This document shows positions 34,638-46,163 of a stretch of DNA of 64,000 nt, in pieces. A program made the position numbers and the translations under genes. Each line of letters starts with the position of its first letter. Within the stretch, counting starts at the first letter, position 1. A model generated the notes under the pieces. The model did no database searches and was not told the DNA's origin. It worked only from the letters and a program-made list of their open reading frames with translations. The DNA is from Primulina eburnea (taxonomy: Eukaryota > Streptophyta > Magnoliopsida > Lamiales > Gesneriaceae): the NCBI RefSeq assembly GCF_022965805.1, contig NC_133101.1:1364001-1428000 (forward strand), written 5' to 3'.

Positions 34638-37600
34638 ATTCGAGAGATCGCAACAAGAACAACAGCAGCAAGCTCAGCAGCAGCATATAGCTCAGCAGAT
34701 CCGAAGGGATAAACTGAGGATTCAAGGCTTCGAGCCGCCGCCACCGCCGAACTTAGTCGGTATTGAAGAGAAAGAATCAGGTGGTGTGCTCCCAGTTTAC
34801 GAAACTGTCGGAATGTTATCTGAAATGTTCAGTTTCCCGTCGGGAGGTGTACCTACGGCTACTGAGTTGTTGGAGAGTCAAATTTCACAGAGTTATCGGA
34901 ATCCGAGGCCGCCGCCGCCTACCGGAGCAGCTTCTGCTGCTGATTGGTTCTTACACCGTCAAGGGATGGCTGTAGGCGGTGGATTAGGAGATTCCAAGAA
35001 TCAGATTTCTAGCATTAATGCGGATCCAGCAGCAGCCATGCAACTTTTCTTGATGAACTCACAGCAGCAAAGGTCTCCTTCACCATCTTCACACCATCAT
35101 CCTCCCCCTACTTCGTCCACTCTTCATATGCTGCTTCCTAACCATTCTTCTTCACCGAATTCTTCCAATATCCAAACTTTTCACGCCGCACCGGGAGCGG
35201 CTTTTGGTCAATTCACATGGGTTCCAAACAGCGAGGACGAAACCAACCCTAATGAAATTCCGGGAGTAATGGAAGGACAAGGGCTATCTTTATCTCTATC
35301 CTCTTCACTTCAACACTTGGAAGCGGTGAAGGCCGAGGAATTGAGGATGAGAGAAGGAGGGATGCTATGTTTTGGGCAAGGCGGAGGGCCCTCTAATTCT
35401 GTAGCACAGTATCAGTTCAATAATTTGAATGCCGGAGACGCCACCGCCTCCTCCTCCTTACATCTGCAAGGCGGAGTAGTTGGTCAGAACCACCAGTTGC
35501 AGGTGGGGTTGGGGTCTTCTTTTGGAGCGGTCGGTATTTTGAGGAGTTCAAAGTACACGAAGGCAGCCCAAGAATTGTTGGAAGAGTTTTGTAGCATTGG
35601 AAGAGGTCAGTTAAAAAAAAACAAACTCGGGCAGCATAATCACAACAGCAACAACGCTGACCCTAGTTCCAACCCCAGTGGCGGCGCCGGTGGTGTCAAT
35701 TCTTCCGCTTCTTCTCCTCTGTCAGCTGCCGACAGACTCGAGCATCAAAGAAGAAAGGTCAAACTGTTATCCATGCTTGATGAGGCATGTAATCTCTCTT
35801 TCCCTCTGCACTTTTCAGCCTAATCCTGTTTTTATTTAGTCCAATTCTTTTTAATAAAACGCACCGGGACACAGAAAATTCCGGCAACTTCTTTGGTATA
35901 TTTTATTACCGGCTTATGGAACAGGCTATATAATATAAAAAAAATCATTTTTTAAAACATAAATGGTAGAATTAGTGGACACAATTAGGGAACTCTAGCT
36001 GGATGACAAGTTGGTGAGTGAACACGAGACTAGGTAACTGCCGGGACTGAAAAATTTTCAGTTCCATCTGATTGCGTTTCATTTCAGTTGACTTGACATA
36101 ATGAAAGTTTGATTTTCTTCCATCGCTCGCTTTTAATTTTTCGGGAAATTGGCCTTCAGTCCTCAGTCGTCGTTTTTTTTTGTGTTCAGTCCCTAGATAC
36201 TTTTTTAGTCCCTAGGTACTTTTTTTAGTACCACATTTCCACATGAAGTGTACCACATTTTGTATGACATAGTACCATAATTTTGTGGATAGAAATTGAA
36301 CCCAAAGATATATTATGATTGAGGATTTTTCACCAACTTCCTCTTTATTTTTTGCGGCTTTTTTCCAATCATACAATACTTGTTTGTTCAAATAATTCCA
36401 TATAAAAAAATCAAATCTTTGATGACTGTATCGCCCAAAGATTACATTACAGATGAGACAAAGGATATTTTTCCTTCACATCAGCAATCATTTCAGTGTA
36501 CTATCCGATGATCTGATCCCATATTATATATACGCAGTTACTATATTTCGACTCTAGATCTTGTTATTTTATTAATAAAAATGAAAGAGTATTATTAAAA
36601 TCATCGAACAATTATTAGCAAAATAATTTCTGTCCAGACATCTTGTCACGTACACTTGAATATAGTCAAAGTTATATATATAATCTGTAGTTTACGTTTT
36701 TGCAGGTGGATAGAAGATACAGCCGTTACTGCGAGCAAATGCAGATGGTGGTGAACTCATTCGACATGGTGATGGGCTTCGGCGCGGCGGTGCCGTATAC
36801 TTGCCTTGCCCAGAAAGCCATGTCTCGCCATTTCCGGTGCCTGAAGGACGCCATCGCCGCCCAGTTGAAACACACCTGCGAGCTGCTGGGAGAAAAAGAT
36901 GGTGGCACCTCAGGGATAACAAAAGGCGAGACACCTAGGCTGAAAATCCTCGAGCAAAGCCTGCGGCAACAAAGAGCATTTCATCAGATGGGAATGATGC
37001 AGCAAGAAGCGTGGAGGCCTCAAAGAGGCTTGCCCGATCGATCTGTCAACATTTTGAGAGCTTGGCTTTTCGAACATTTCCTGCATCCGTACGTTCTTCT
37101 TGCCCTTTTTACTATACGTTATCTACAGTGATGTGCAGTAAGAAAAAAACTGAGTTTATCTTTACTATATAGGATCAAGAAAAGCAGTTAATCACTAAAG
37201 ATTAATCATTATTGTGGAATTCTGTGATAAGGCAAATCCCTTCATGATTCTTGAAACTCCGCCTGGGAAACTGTTTTACTTTTTCTCCCTTTATTATTTT
37301 TCACCCCTTCAATTTTTTCTTACTTGTGATTATCGTTTAAAGGTACTGATATGCAGCCCCTGATGTTGTCCTTTCAATCAAAAAAGCTGAAAAGAGCGTT
37401 GTATTGTTTCCTTCCTTTATTTTCCTCCCCTTTCATCTATTTATGTCATATAAATTTAAGATATATTATCATGCGATAAATTGATGTTTTGGCCATTTAA
37501 TGCTCTTTTTCATAATATATTTGTATAAAATGCATAGCATTCAGAGAATGCGATAAATGGATATGTCAAAAGAGAAGAGAGTAGAGACTGCAGCTGCCTA

Positions 37601-39436
37601 CTTTAATTTCTGAATTTTTTGCCAGTCATTGCTGTAATTGCTATGTTCCTCTTAGATTGTCCCGCCCATGCAGCAACAAAAACTTTCTATAAAAAAAAAG
37701 AAAATTTGATCGAACTACGTTCATATCTCTCTCTTTTTGTTTTTGTTGCATAAATCCAAAATTAGTATAAAGTTTGGTCGTCAAATTACACAGTTTTGGC
37801 AAGAAGGCTTCTGTTTTCTGAATCTAACGTCGTTTTCTTTCCTCTGATCACTTTTTCTAAGGTATCCAAGCGACGCAGATAAGCATCTGCTAGCTAGGCA
37901 GACTGGCCTGTCGAGGAACCAGGTATTCCTTTTCATTTTATCATCACATTTCCATAATCACGCCTTTTTCATCTGCTTTCTCTCTCACACATTAGCAATC
38001 CAAAAGCGGGTTTTCATGATTTTTGGTATCATTTATTACTCCTGCAGAGGGGGTTGTTGAGGTGGGGTACGGAGTCGTGGGTATTGGCTTTGCGAGGATT
38101 TGCGTCTTTGTTCTGTGAATTTTTCTTGTTCCTGTTGGAGAAAAACCAAAATTTTTTTTATCCCTTTTAATGGGTTCTTTGGATTCTTTTCCCGGAAAGA
38201 CAATTTTTCTGTGACAGAGAAAAAATAGCTGATAGTTATATTTAGGGTCAGATGAAATCAGTCCAGTACAGGAGAGTACGCCATGAAAATTTCCCAGTGT
38301 TTAATACACATGCATATATGTCTTTTTACGTACAGCATACACATTCAATGATCCCACCCCCTTTCAGTCTGTGGATTTGTACTGAAAATGGTGGGTTTAA
38401 CTGGTTATATATAAAGTGATGCAGATTATGCAAAGAAAGTGATTGAATAGGCCTGCTTTCTTGGAATCAACCCTAAAAATGACACGAACATGCATCCACG
38501 GTTGAGCGCATTTGTCTTTTGCAAAGTTCTTAATTATTAATTTCTGCGGAATGGATAGACCTACATCGCATGTTACATTATTAAATTCCTTTTAGCAACG
38601 ACATGTGGAATGAATAGCATTCTTCATATATTTCATTTAGTTGATCTCAGTAGAGTTCAAGTAGATTTAATTCTTTATCTATAGAAACCTTTAATCGATG
38701 GATATCAATATCTAGTGATCAAACTATATATTGAAAAACGATTGCGACTGTATTTGAATTTACTTGAGAGACGACCTAGGGGAAGGCCGCCATGTCCCAG
38801 GATTAGTCAGCATTTTAAACTCATTTGCCTTGAATTTCGATGAATATATTTAGTGGTTACTTATGGTTTTTTTTTTTTACTGTGTTATATGTATGTTTCC
38901 AGGTTTCAAATTGGTTCATCAATGCGAGGGTTCGGTTGTGGAAACCCATGGTCGAAGAGATGTACCAACAAGAAGCCAAGGATGAGGCAGATCCACAGCG
39001 GGACCATAGCGGCAGCAGCAGCACCAGCGCAGCAGCTGCAGGTACCAACAGTAACAATGCACAAACTTCAACGCCTCACGCAACCATCACCACCGCAATT
39101 ACTCCTCCGCCTGCACCCAAAAAATCTCATGAAATCAATACCCCAGAAAGCGACCCTTCATTCATCGCAATTAATAGGCAACGCTTCTCGGAAAACCAAG
39201 CCAGCAATAGCAACAATAACAACAATGCCGCCACGTCGGCGGCGCAATCTTTTCCGGTCATGCAGGAGGCTGACTCCGGCCTCACACATAAGCCCTCTAC
39301 TGCAGAAGTCAATGAATCCTCCACGCTGATTAGGTTTGGGGCGAATGCGGGCGACGTGTCTCTTACGCTAGGATTACGTCACGCCGGAAACTTTCCGGAG
39401 AAGAGCCGGTTTTCGATCAGAGACTTCGGGGGCTAG
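34594..39436 (+). CDS. BLH2: BEL1-like homeodomain transcription factor (SAW1/BLH2-BLH4 type)
   Basis: TALE homeodomain protein. In Arabidopsis, SAW1 and SAW2 (BLH2, BLH4) pair with KNOX proteins and repress KNOX genes in leaf margins. Exons: 34594-35784, 36706-37088, 37862-37922 and 38903-39436, in all 2169 nt for 722 residues. The N-terminus ([14 protein letters not shown]) fits SAW1/SAW2. Then come Gln-rich and Pro-rich stretches and the ZIBEL-type motif [10 protein letters not shown]. The SKY region is at about 313-335 ([18 protein letters not shown]) and the BELL domain at about 385-460 ([25 protein letters not shown]). The homeodomain, about 503-565, has the three-residue loop PYP and helix-3 residues [14 protein letters not shown] second ZIBEL motif [11 protein letters not shown] lies near the end. 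The first intron starts with GC, not GT (35785-35786). The other donors are GTACGT and GTATTC. A poly-Asn tract is in exon 4. Start at 34594 by homology. Confidence 0.93.
35785..36705 (+). other. First coding intron of the BEL1-like gene, GC-AG type, holding repeat R3
   Basis: The protein needs ...LSMLDE joined to VDRRYS..., which sets the donor at GAG|GCATGT (after 35784) and the acceptor at TTTGCAG|GTGG (36705/36706). A GT-type donor 4 bases later would shift the frame. The intron carries an R3 repeat copy at about 36150-36340. Confidence 0.8.
36150..36340 (+). repeat. R3 repeat, copy 1 (inside BEL1-like intron 1)
   Basis: Shares TTTTTTTGTGTTCAGTCC, CACATGAAGTGTACCACATT, GTATGACATAGTACCA and GGATTTTTCACCAACTT-type words with 61461-61655, in the same orientation. 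Includes a local duplication of CCCTAG(A/G)TACTTTTTTTAG. Confidence 0.85.
37089..38902 (+). other. Introns 2 and 3 of the BEL1-like gene
   Basis: 37089-37861 (GT-AG) and 37923-38902 (GT-AG) flank the 61-bp homeodomain exon. No other gene seen inside. Confidence 0.8.
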
Positions 39437-39666
39437 CTGTTAGGTTAACTATCAAATCATTATTATTAATAAGATAGTATAATCTTGTCATATTCTCTAA
39501 TATGCTTTTTTTTTATTTTTGTTTCTTTCTGCTTTGATAAATCAATCACATTATTTGAAAATGTAGAACATAATGTAAGCAATGTGTACCATATTTTACT
39601 AAAGTTGTATAGTTTAAATTTTGGGAAAATTATTTCTCATTACTATTATATGTTCCTTCAGCATAT

Positions 39667-39672
<6 letters not shown>

Positions 39673-39713
<41 letters not shown>
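39673..39713. repeat. (TA)n microsatellite
   Basis: About 20 TA units, 240 bp after the BEL1-like stop codon. Confidence 0.9.
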
Positions 39714-39717
<4 letters not shown>

Positions 39718-39724
39718 GGTTTTT

Positions 39725-39748
39725 ACCCTGCACCCAAGGGTGCAAGGT
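39725..39748. other. 11-bp-arm hairpin
   Basis: ACCCTGCACCC and GGGTGCAAGGT form a hairpin with one mismatch over loop AA. It could be a transposon end. Confidence 0.55.
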
Positions 39749-39795
39749 AACCGCAGCTGTCGTCCACATGTGTATTTTCTTTTTTTTTTTAAACA

Positions 39796-39834
39796 ACGTT
39801 TAGCGACGGATTTTAACACACCGTCGCTAAACGT
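39796..39834. other. Perfect 14-bp palindromic arms, AGCGACGG type
   Basis: ACGTTTAGCGACGG (39796-39809) and CCGTCGCTAAACGT (39821-39834) are exact inverted repeats over an 11-base loop. Words of the AGCGACGG kind recur in plant DNA transposons, so this may be a minimal fold-back element. Confidence 0.7.
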
Positions 39835-40184
39835 CTAATTTTTTTAAAAAAACTGGATAGAGGGGGACAGAGGGGCGTTCACAAAATCGATTCTCCCGTC
39901 CAACTTACCGCCCCACAACACAGAAAAGTTTGAGAGAAACTCGAGCTTTTAAATTCCTTTTTATTCATAAAATTGTGAGGTTTCAAGCAAACTGTGCTTT
40001 TGAGGCGCACGAAAAAATATTTATTTGAGCCGCACTTACATTCACACATACATCGAACCAAATTTTTATTTCTAACAACTTCGATTTACATTCACGCACA
40101 TATTTTTATACCCGAGGTTTTCTAACACATTCACGCACAAATTCTACCGGGAGTGAGAAATTTTCCGACAACATCGAGTTATCA

Positions 40185-40303
40185 ATGAAAAAATATTATT
40201 TTTTATGCTAAGAGTATTACTTTTTATTGTGAATATGAATAGAGTTGACCCGTCTCACAGATTAAGATCCGTAAGACGGTCTCACATGAGACTCATTCAT
40301 CAA
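40185..40303 (+). repeat. R1 fold-back repeat, copy 7 (5' truncated)
   Basis: Core with GAGTATTACTTTTTATTG and complete right end GTAAGACGGTCTCACATGAG. The left arm is missing. Confidence 0.85.
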
Positions 40304-40639
40304 AATTTTGGGAATTGATGTGGTGTGCCGGTGCGGAACTATTTAATTTTCAATAATGGTCTCTATTATGATTGATTTACAATTTAAATGTGATATTTTA
40401 AAATATAATAGTAATAAGTTAATTTCTTTTAAATGAAAGGAATTTAATGGAATTTTTTGGTTTTTGGAAATAGCTTCACAACATACCAAAATATTTAATG
40501 TAGAGGGTCTAACTTTAATATATAGTTATAGATTAAAATCCTCAATATGGTGAAAATTTTCAAATTAACAACAATTATATGTGCAAAAGATTTATCATTT
40601 CATTCCTTATTAAATGAATGACCTTACTAAAAAAATTAA
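40304..40639. other. Intergenic AT-rich DNA
   Basis: No gene or clear repeat. Confidence 0.5.
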
Positions 40640-40980
40640 TTTTAGGAAAAAATGTATTTTTGGTCCCGTAGATTTGTTTACTTATTATTTTGGTTATTTT
40701 TATCTGTTATCGAATTTCAGTTTCAGTCCATTATATTTGTTTTTTTTTTTTTTTGACAATTTTTGTCGTTCTTCCTACATGACGCTGATGTGGCATCATT
40801 ATAGTGCGACTTTTGTAGTGTTGCATCAATACTCCTGATGAAAGATAAAATTTCCTAAATTTAAAAATATGAAACTAATTAGATTGAAATTTGATTACAC
40901 AGAATATCAAAATTGCAAAAAAAAAATAATAATAATAATAATGAAACATAAATTATCAAAATTAAAATTTATCCTTGATT
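40640..40980. repeat. R2 repeat, copy 4
   Basis: Starts TTTTTGGTCCCGTAG, has GACGCTGATGTGGCATCATT in the middle and an A-rich tail. The best-kept middle of the family. Confidence 0.55.
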
Positions 40981-41284
40981 TTATTATACAAATATAATAT
41001 TAATTCCTAGATCGATTTCACACATAACGTGGCAAGATCCGTATGATTTTCTTTATAATGTCATTGCCACGAAACAACGAAAAATATAAAACAAAAATAA
41101 ATTTGACCAATGTTTATAAAAATTATAAAAAAAAATAGCAATCATCTTATCTAAATAAAAAAAACCACGACTTCAATTAATTTATTCTATTAATGTAGTT
41201 AAACCACTAATGTACGTCCTATTAAAAATATGGAATGACTATTGTTATAAAACACATTGGGGTTGTTGACCATTTAAATAGCGA

Positions 41285-41605
41285 AAACTATTTGTGTTTT
41301 TTTTTTTGTTTTTTAATTATAGTATATTTGCTCTTTTGCGATTTTGGTAATCTATGTTATCAAATTCAATTTTAATTCATCATCCTTATTTTTTTACAAT
41401 TTTATTTATTTTTTCGACGTGACGTTGATATATATATATATATTCAGCGGCACATCAACAATCTCAATAAAAATAATTAAAATTTCAATTGCAAAAAAAA
41501 ACTGAAGATGGAGCCTCAAATTGAAACTTAATAAATACAGAATACTAAAATCGCGAAGTGTTAAAATTACGGAACAAAAAATGCAGATTTTTCGTTTTAA
41601 ATATT
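41285..41605. repeat. R2 repeat, copy 5
   Basis: TTTTGCGATTTTGGTAATC lead, GACGTGACGTTGATAT middle, A-rich tail with ACTAAAATCGCGAAG. Confidence 0.5.
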
Positions 41606-42039
41606 CTATCATAATATATTAACTTAAAAAATCACAATATTGTTTTGGGTTTGGAATTATTTCTCCTTCTATTTATATGAACTTTGACTTTTTTACGTGC
41701 GTGTGTTATAACAATTAACAGTGGTCTATAATTAATTAATTAATTAATTAGTGGAATGCGTGCAAGAAATGAATTGCTAATTAAATGACGTTTAGGACTT
41801 TTAATTTGCAATATAATTTAGAATAAAATATATGTATATAGAATTAACAAGCAAAAGACCTAATCAAATGCTTGTGTAGAATTCTCTATGTTCAATTATA
41901 AAGGTAATATAGTATAATAATTCTCGACCAAAAAATGTAAAAATACTATCTTTTGATATACATTCGATGTGTACGATTGATTAGACGTCATCATAAAAAG
42001 AAAATAAAAAAGTATGACAAATCATATCTAATTATATAG

Positions 42040-42375
42040 ATAAAATATTTTTTGTCCTATAATTTCTAGGTTTTTTTTTTGTTCCATTGCTAGATAATTA
42101 ATATTTTTACTCCATTAATTTGCACATTATTTTTTCTTTTTTTTTTTATCGTTTTTCACTAGATAACTAATGTGATATCAGAAAATAATGACTTATCACC
42201 TGAAATTATGACATACATAGAAGATTGCTACATGGCGGTAGAATTTGCTCATGTCGATCTATTGTCAGTGTCACGTTAGCACTATAGAGAAAAATGATTA
42301 AAATTTAATGAAAGACTAGTATTAATGGACTAAAATCGTGAATTGTCCACAATATGATCAAAAATGAAAACCGTG
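42040..42375. repeat. R2 repeat, copy 6
   Basis: TTTTTTGTCCTATAATTTC lead, CTAATGTGATATCAGAAAA middle, tail with GACTAAAATCGTGAATTG. Confidence 0.5.
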
Positions 42376-42864
42376 CAAGTTACTAGTAAATTATGTGTAT
42401 GCAATTATTATTTCTTCAATGTTATATACACAGTTCGTTAACATATGGAAGAGTAAAACTAATGATCTCTCCACCAGATATATCAAATTTGTTTGGTGGA
42501 GAAAACGAAGGGAAACAAATGCAAATAATTGAGAAGAAACAAGTTCCTTAAACTTTACACATATTACCTGCAAATTAAAGCAACAATTACCACTTACCTT
42601 GTTTGATTAATGTAACAGAGAATCAAGTTCCATTTATGGAATATATACGGAAACATGTATTTAATAATTTATCTTCATTTTCAGAGTACTCAAAATGAAA
42701 TTTAATATAATTTTCTCCAAATGCTAATGACAACTTGTTAAATTAAGAATTATGTGAGGCTCGAGATGTTGGTCAGACATGAATCAACATATATAACACT
42801 GTTTGAAGTAAAATCGGGCATCTTCAAAATACATAAAAGGGAAAACAATCATATTTGTCGTGTG

Positions 42865-43195
42865 GTCGGCATATTTCGAGTTTGGTCCTTTAGCAATCAA
42901 AACTTAGTTTTAGTGCAGTAAGTTTGCATTTTTTAAGATTATATTAGTGATCGAATTTCTGCATAATGGATAAAATTCTATATATGATCCTTGGTTCTTC
43001 ATGTCAATCAAACTCATAAACCACAAATCACCACGTCATTAATACGTTATATTTGTTTTTGAGTAATTATAATCAATTTTTTCAACGTGGTGATGACCTG
43101 ATGACGATGTGAAGCTCAGTATAAAATGTTACATGAAGAAAAAAGATTAAAATTAACGAAATTCGAATAACAAAAAAAAAGTAAAAAACAAATTT
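42865..43195. repeat. R2 repeat, copy 7
   Basis: GAGTTTGGTCCTTTAGC lead, CAACGTGGTGATGACC middle, tail with AGATTAAAATTAACG. Boundaries approximate. Confidence 0.45.
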
Positions 43196-43590
43196 TCCTT
43201 AAACTAATTTGTGGCCCAGCTAAACACATACTTCTTTCTTTTTCCCAAACAACGATGATCCAGCAGGAAACCTAGGATGGCCGCAAATTAAATGTGAATT
43301 AATGTTGTCAATTGTTTTTACTTCTTAGCCAACCAAAACATATATGTATTGAATTCGCTGTCGGAAAATAAATAGTTTTGTACGAATGGGTAGTCTTGAA
43401 TTTGACTCAGGATGCCTCGAATTAAACACATTATACATATAACATACACACGCACACAGCAAAAAAAGACATAACAAAAAATGGTATATTGTTCGAAAGC
43501 CCAAACACAATAATCACAAAAATAATTATATCATATCATATCAAATATAATATTAAGCATAATATAAGTAATATAGTTTTATCTTTTAAT
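43196..43590. other. Intergenic AT-rich DNA
   Basis: A minus frame of 61 codons here has no domain I recognise. No supported gene. Confidence 0.5.
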
Positions 43591-43599
43591 AATTATATT

Positions 43600-43960
43600 T
43601 TATCAAGGTAATATTGTTAATTTTTTCATTTTATTTACAAGTATTTTGTTTTGATCATGCTAGCTATTAGTCCATTTCATGGTCACGATCCACTAATTTT
43701 TATTTATTATAATTTGAGTCGTTTTTCATTGGATTAAGCACATTACGATGAGAAATGATTACGTGACATTAAAACTGATTATGCGTCATCGAAAATTGTT
43801 GGAGTGCCTCCAGATATTGGTGATATGTAAGATATCATGTCACTATTGATGTGAAAATTGAAAAAATTAAAATAAAAAGCACGTAAATTAGTATGCTAAA
43901 ATTGTAAATTAACTAATAACAAGGAAAAAAAATTACCCAACTAAATATAATTTCCCAATT
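43600..43960. repeat. R2 repeat, copy 8
   Basis: TACGTGACATTAAAACTG and GCGTCATCGAAAATTGTTG middle, then GATATCATGTCACTATTGAT, A-rich tail. Confidence 0.45.
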
Positions 43961-44610
43961 TTCAAATAATTTGCTTTAGTACAAACGAAATAAAATAATA
44001 ATATATTACCACCTTACGTGGATTCTGGCATCTGTAGCCTAGGAATTTACAACCGATGGAGAATAATTTCTTTGTCTGGCATTAATGCCAACAAATTATT
44101 ATATATCTAAATTTGTTTGTCCTAAAAACATATAAATCAAATGAAAATCTCGATTATAATTTTTATTTTATAAACTCATGATTATTGTTATTTTATAATC
44201 AATTTTTTATTCGTCATTAAATATTATTATTAATTATTAGGAAAAATAATAAGAAAGAAAACAGCGTAACTCCGCCAAAGAATCTGAAAAAGTGGTATAG
44301 AGAGTTAGAGACTAACTATCAGATTCTACCAACTTACTTAAAAAAAAATTTAAATGTAATTTTTACTGAATTTGATCAACCACTTTATTAATGGGCCCTT
44401 TAAATTGGACTAATCGAGAACTAACACGCGGGGCCCTCAAATTGGGTTGCTTTGGGCCTAAAAAATTGGACCCCTTTTTCAACGATTAAAGGTCTTTTCT
44501 TATATTTCCAGTTTCACATATTAAAATAATTTTATTATTTTTAAATGTCGATGGAATTGAAGTTTGTGTTTAATTTTTTTGGTAGAAATTTAATATGAAT
44601 CTCGTATATT
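43961..44610. other. Intergenic DNA
   Basis: No gene seen. GGGCCC-containing words near 44390-44440 are the only GC-richer part. Confidence 0.45.
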
Positions 44611-44624
44611 CTCTTTTAACATAA

Positions 44625-44815
44625 AATATCATATAAAACCGTCTCACAGATTAATTTTTTGAGACGAATATCTAACTCAAACTGACTCATGAAAAATATC
44701 ATTTTTATGTCAAAAATATTAATTTTATTGTAAATATAAAACGAGCTGACCGCTCTCGCATATCTAGATTTGTGATACTTTCTTGTAAGAGATTTATTCC
44801 ATCTTTAGTTGAAGG
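44625..44815 (+). repeat. R1 fold-back repeat, copy 8 (diverged)
   Basis: ATATAAAACCGTCTCACAG left, GAGCTGACCGCTCTCGC and GTAAGAGATTTATTCC right. The core is changed by many transitions. Confidence 0.6.
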
Positions 44816-45257
44816 TTTAAAGTATATGTTGGGGTGCTGATTAAAGGGTTTAAATTGAAAAATCGACCGAGACCGTAAATTTCCTATTTAGTTTGTTTAA
44901 GGGTTTTTCAGCATTTTGAGTTCTTCGGTTTGATTTTAAAATTAAAAAATTGTAAAAAAAAAACGTACTGATTATTTTACATTTAATATATGCATATATT
45001 AAAATAGTTAATTTTTTAGATATAAAATATTAAATTAGTTTAAAAGGATAATATACCGAGGCAAAAGACTTAACTGTAATACAAAATATTTAATTAATGT
45101 TAATAGTCATTATATTATATTTAATTATGTTATTATATTTTGATAATTATAAAATATTTGATTTTTTTAGAGATTTTAAATGAATATTCACATTTTTATT
45201 AGGAAATCATAAGAAAAACACACAACTTAATTTACCTTTCAGTTTATTACTTAAATC
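44816..45257. other. Intergenic AT-rich DNA
   Basis: No gene seen. Confidence 0.5.
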
Positions 45258-45448
45258 GTATATAAGATGTCTTTTGTGGGATGGTCTCACGCATCTTTAT
45301 CTGTGAGATGATAAACCCTACTTATATTCACAATAAAAATTAATATTCTTAGCACAAAAAATAATACTTTTTCATAGATGACCCAAATAACAGATCCGTT
45401 TCACAAAATACGACCCGTGAAACTGTCTCACACAAGTTTTTGCCAATC
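45258..45448 (-). repeat. R1 fold-back repeat, copy 9
   Basis: GTGGGATGGTCTCACGC left, TCACAATAAAAATTAAT core, CGACCCGTGAAACTGTCTC right. Reverse orientation. Confidence 0.8.
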
Positions 45449-46163
45449 ATATAAACCAAATGGAGTTAACCAAATCATAATAATAATTAAAAAAATAACC
45501 AAATCACACCGAAATAAAATGATTTGATTGTCGGATTAAGCATTTGAAAAATCGAATCAAAATCTGCCAAAATCAAACCGACACAACCGTTGCACATGCT
45601 TAATGTCACGCAAGTGTTGGCAACTTCTTGATTGGACTAGAAAATCTCGATGTATATTATTAATAACCAAACATTAATAATTAGTCACATTTAAGGTAAG
45701 AAATTAGAAGAAAAGCAATTATACTAACTTAAAAAGACAAGGGCATATAAAGATTTTCATTGGTATATTTTTTTATCAGTATAGATATATTATATATAGA
45801 CTAATTTTTTTACAAGTTTGTGGCACTTTTTTTAACAACTTGAACAAATTCAACCAAACCAAGTTGCCTTGAACCATTGGGAAGAGTGCAAATTGTCGTC
45901 CAAGCTTCGTTTATCTTAGTTTACAATAACAAAAACTAACTCATTATTTTAGAGAAAATAAACATGATATTCACCTTATAGAGCATGTAAAATCTTTTAC
46001 TATCAATCAGATGACTTCGCTTTACTATAGAAATTCAGTCAATACATGCAACACCAAGAGGGGAGTACATTTAAAAAATGCATACGGGGAGTTCAATTTT
46101 AAAGATCAGATTAAATAATAAAGTCACAACAAGATCCAAATTGTGACTGAAAATACCAAGATT
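45449..46163. other. Intergenic region and 3' flank of the BTB gene
   Basis: The part next to 46163 should be the 3' UTR of the BTB gene. No further gene is visible. Confidence 0.45.

Larger units (their letters stand above)
39437..40184. other. 3' flank of the BEL1-like gene with microsatellite and palindromes
   Basis: After the 3' UTR there is a (TA)n run and two hairpins listed separately. A purine-rich GATAGAGGGGGACAGAGGGG stretch follows near 39855. I see no gene. Confidence 0.5.

Noticed and set aside
36700..37131. Separate start codon for a short BELL-domain protein
   Set aside because: The frame opens at a TTG inside the intron acceptor. It is exon 2 of the BEL1-like gene.
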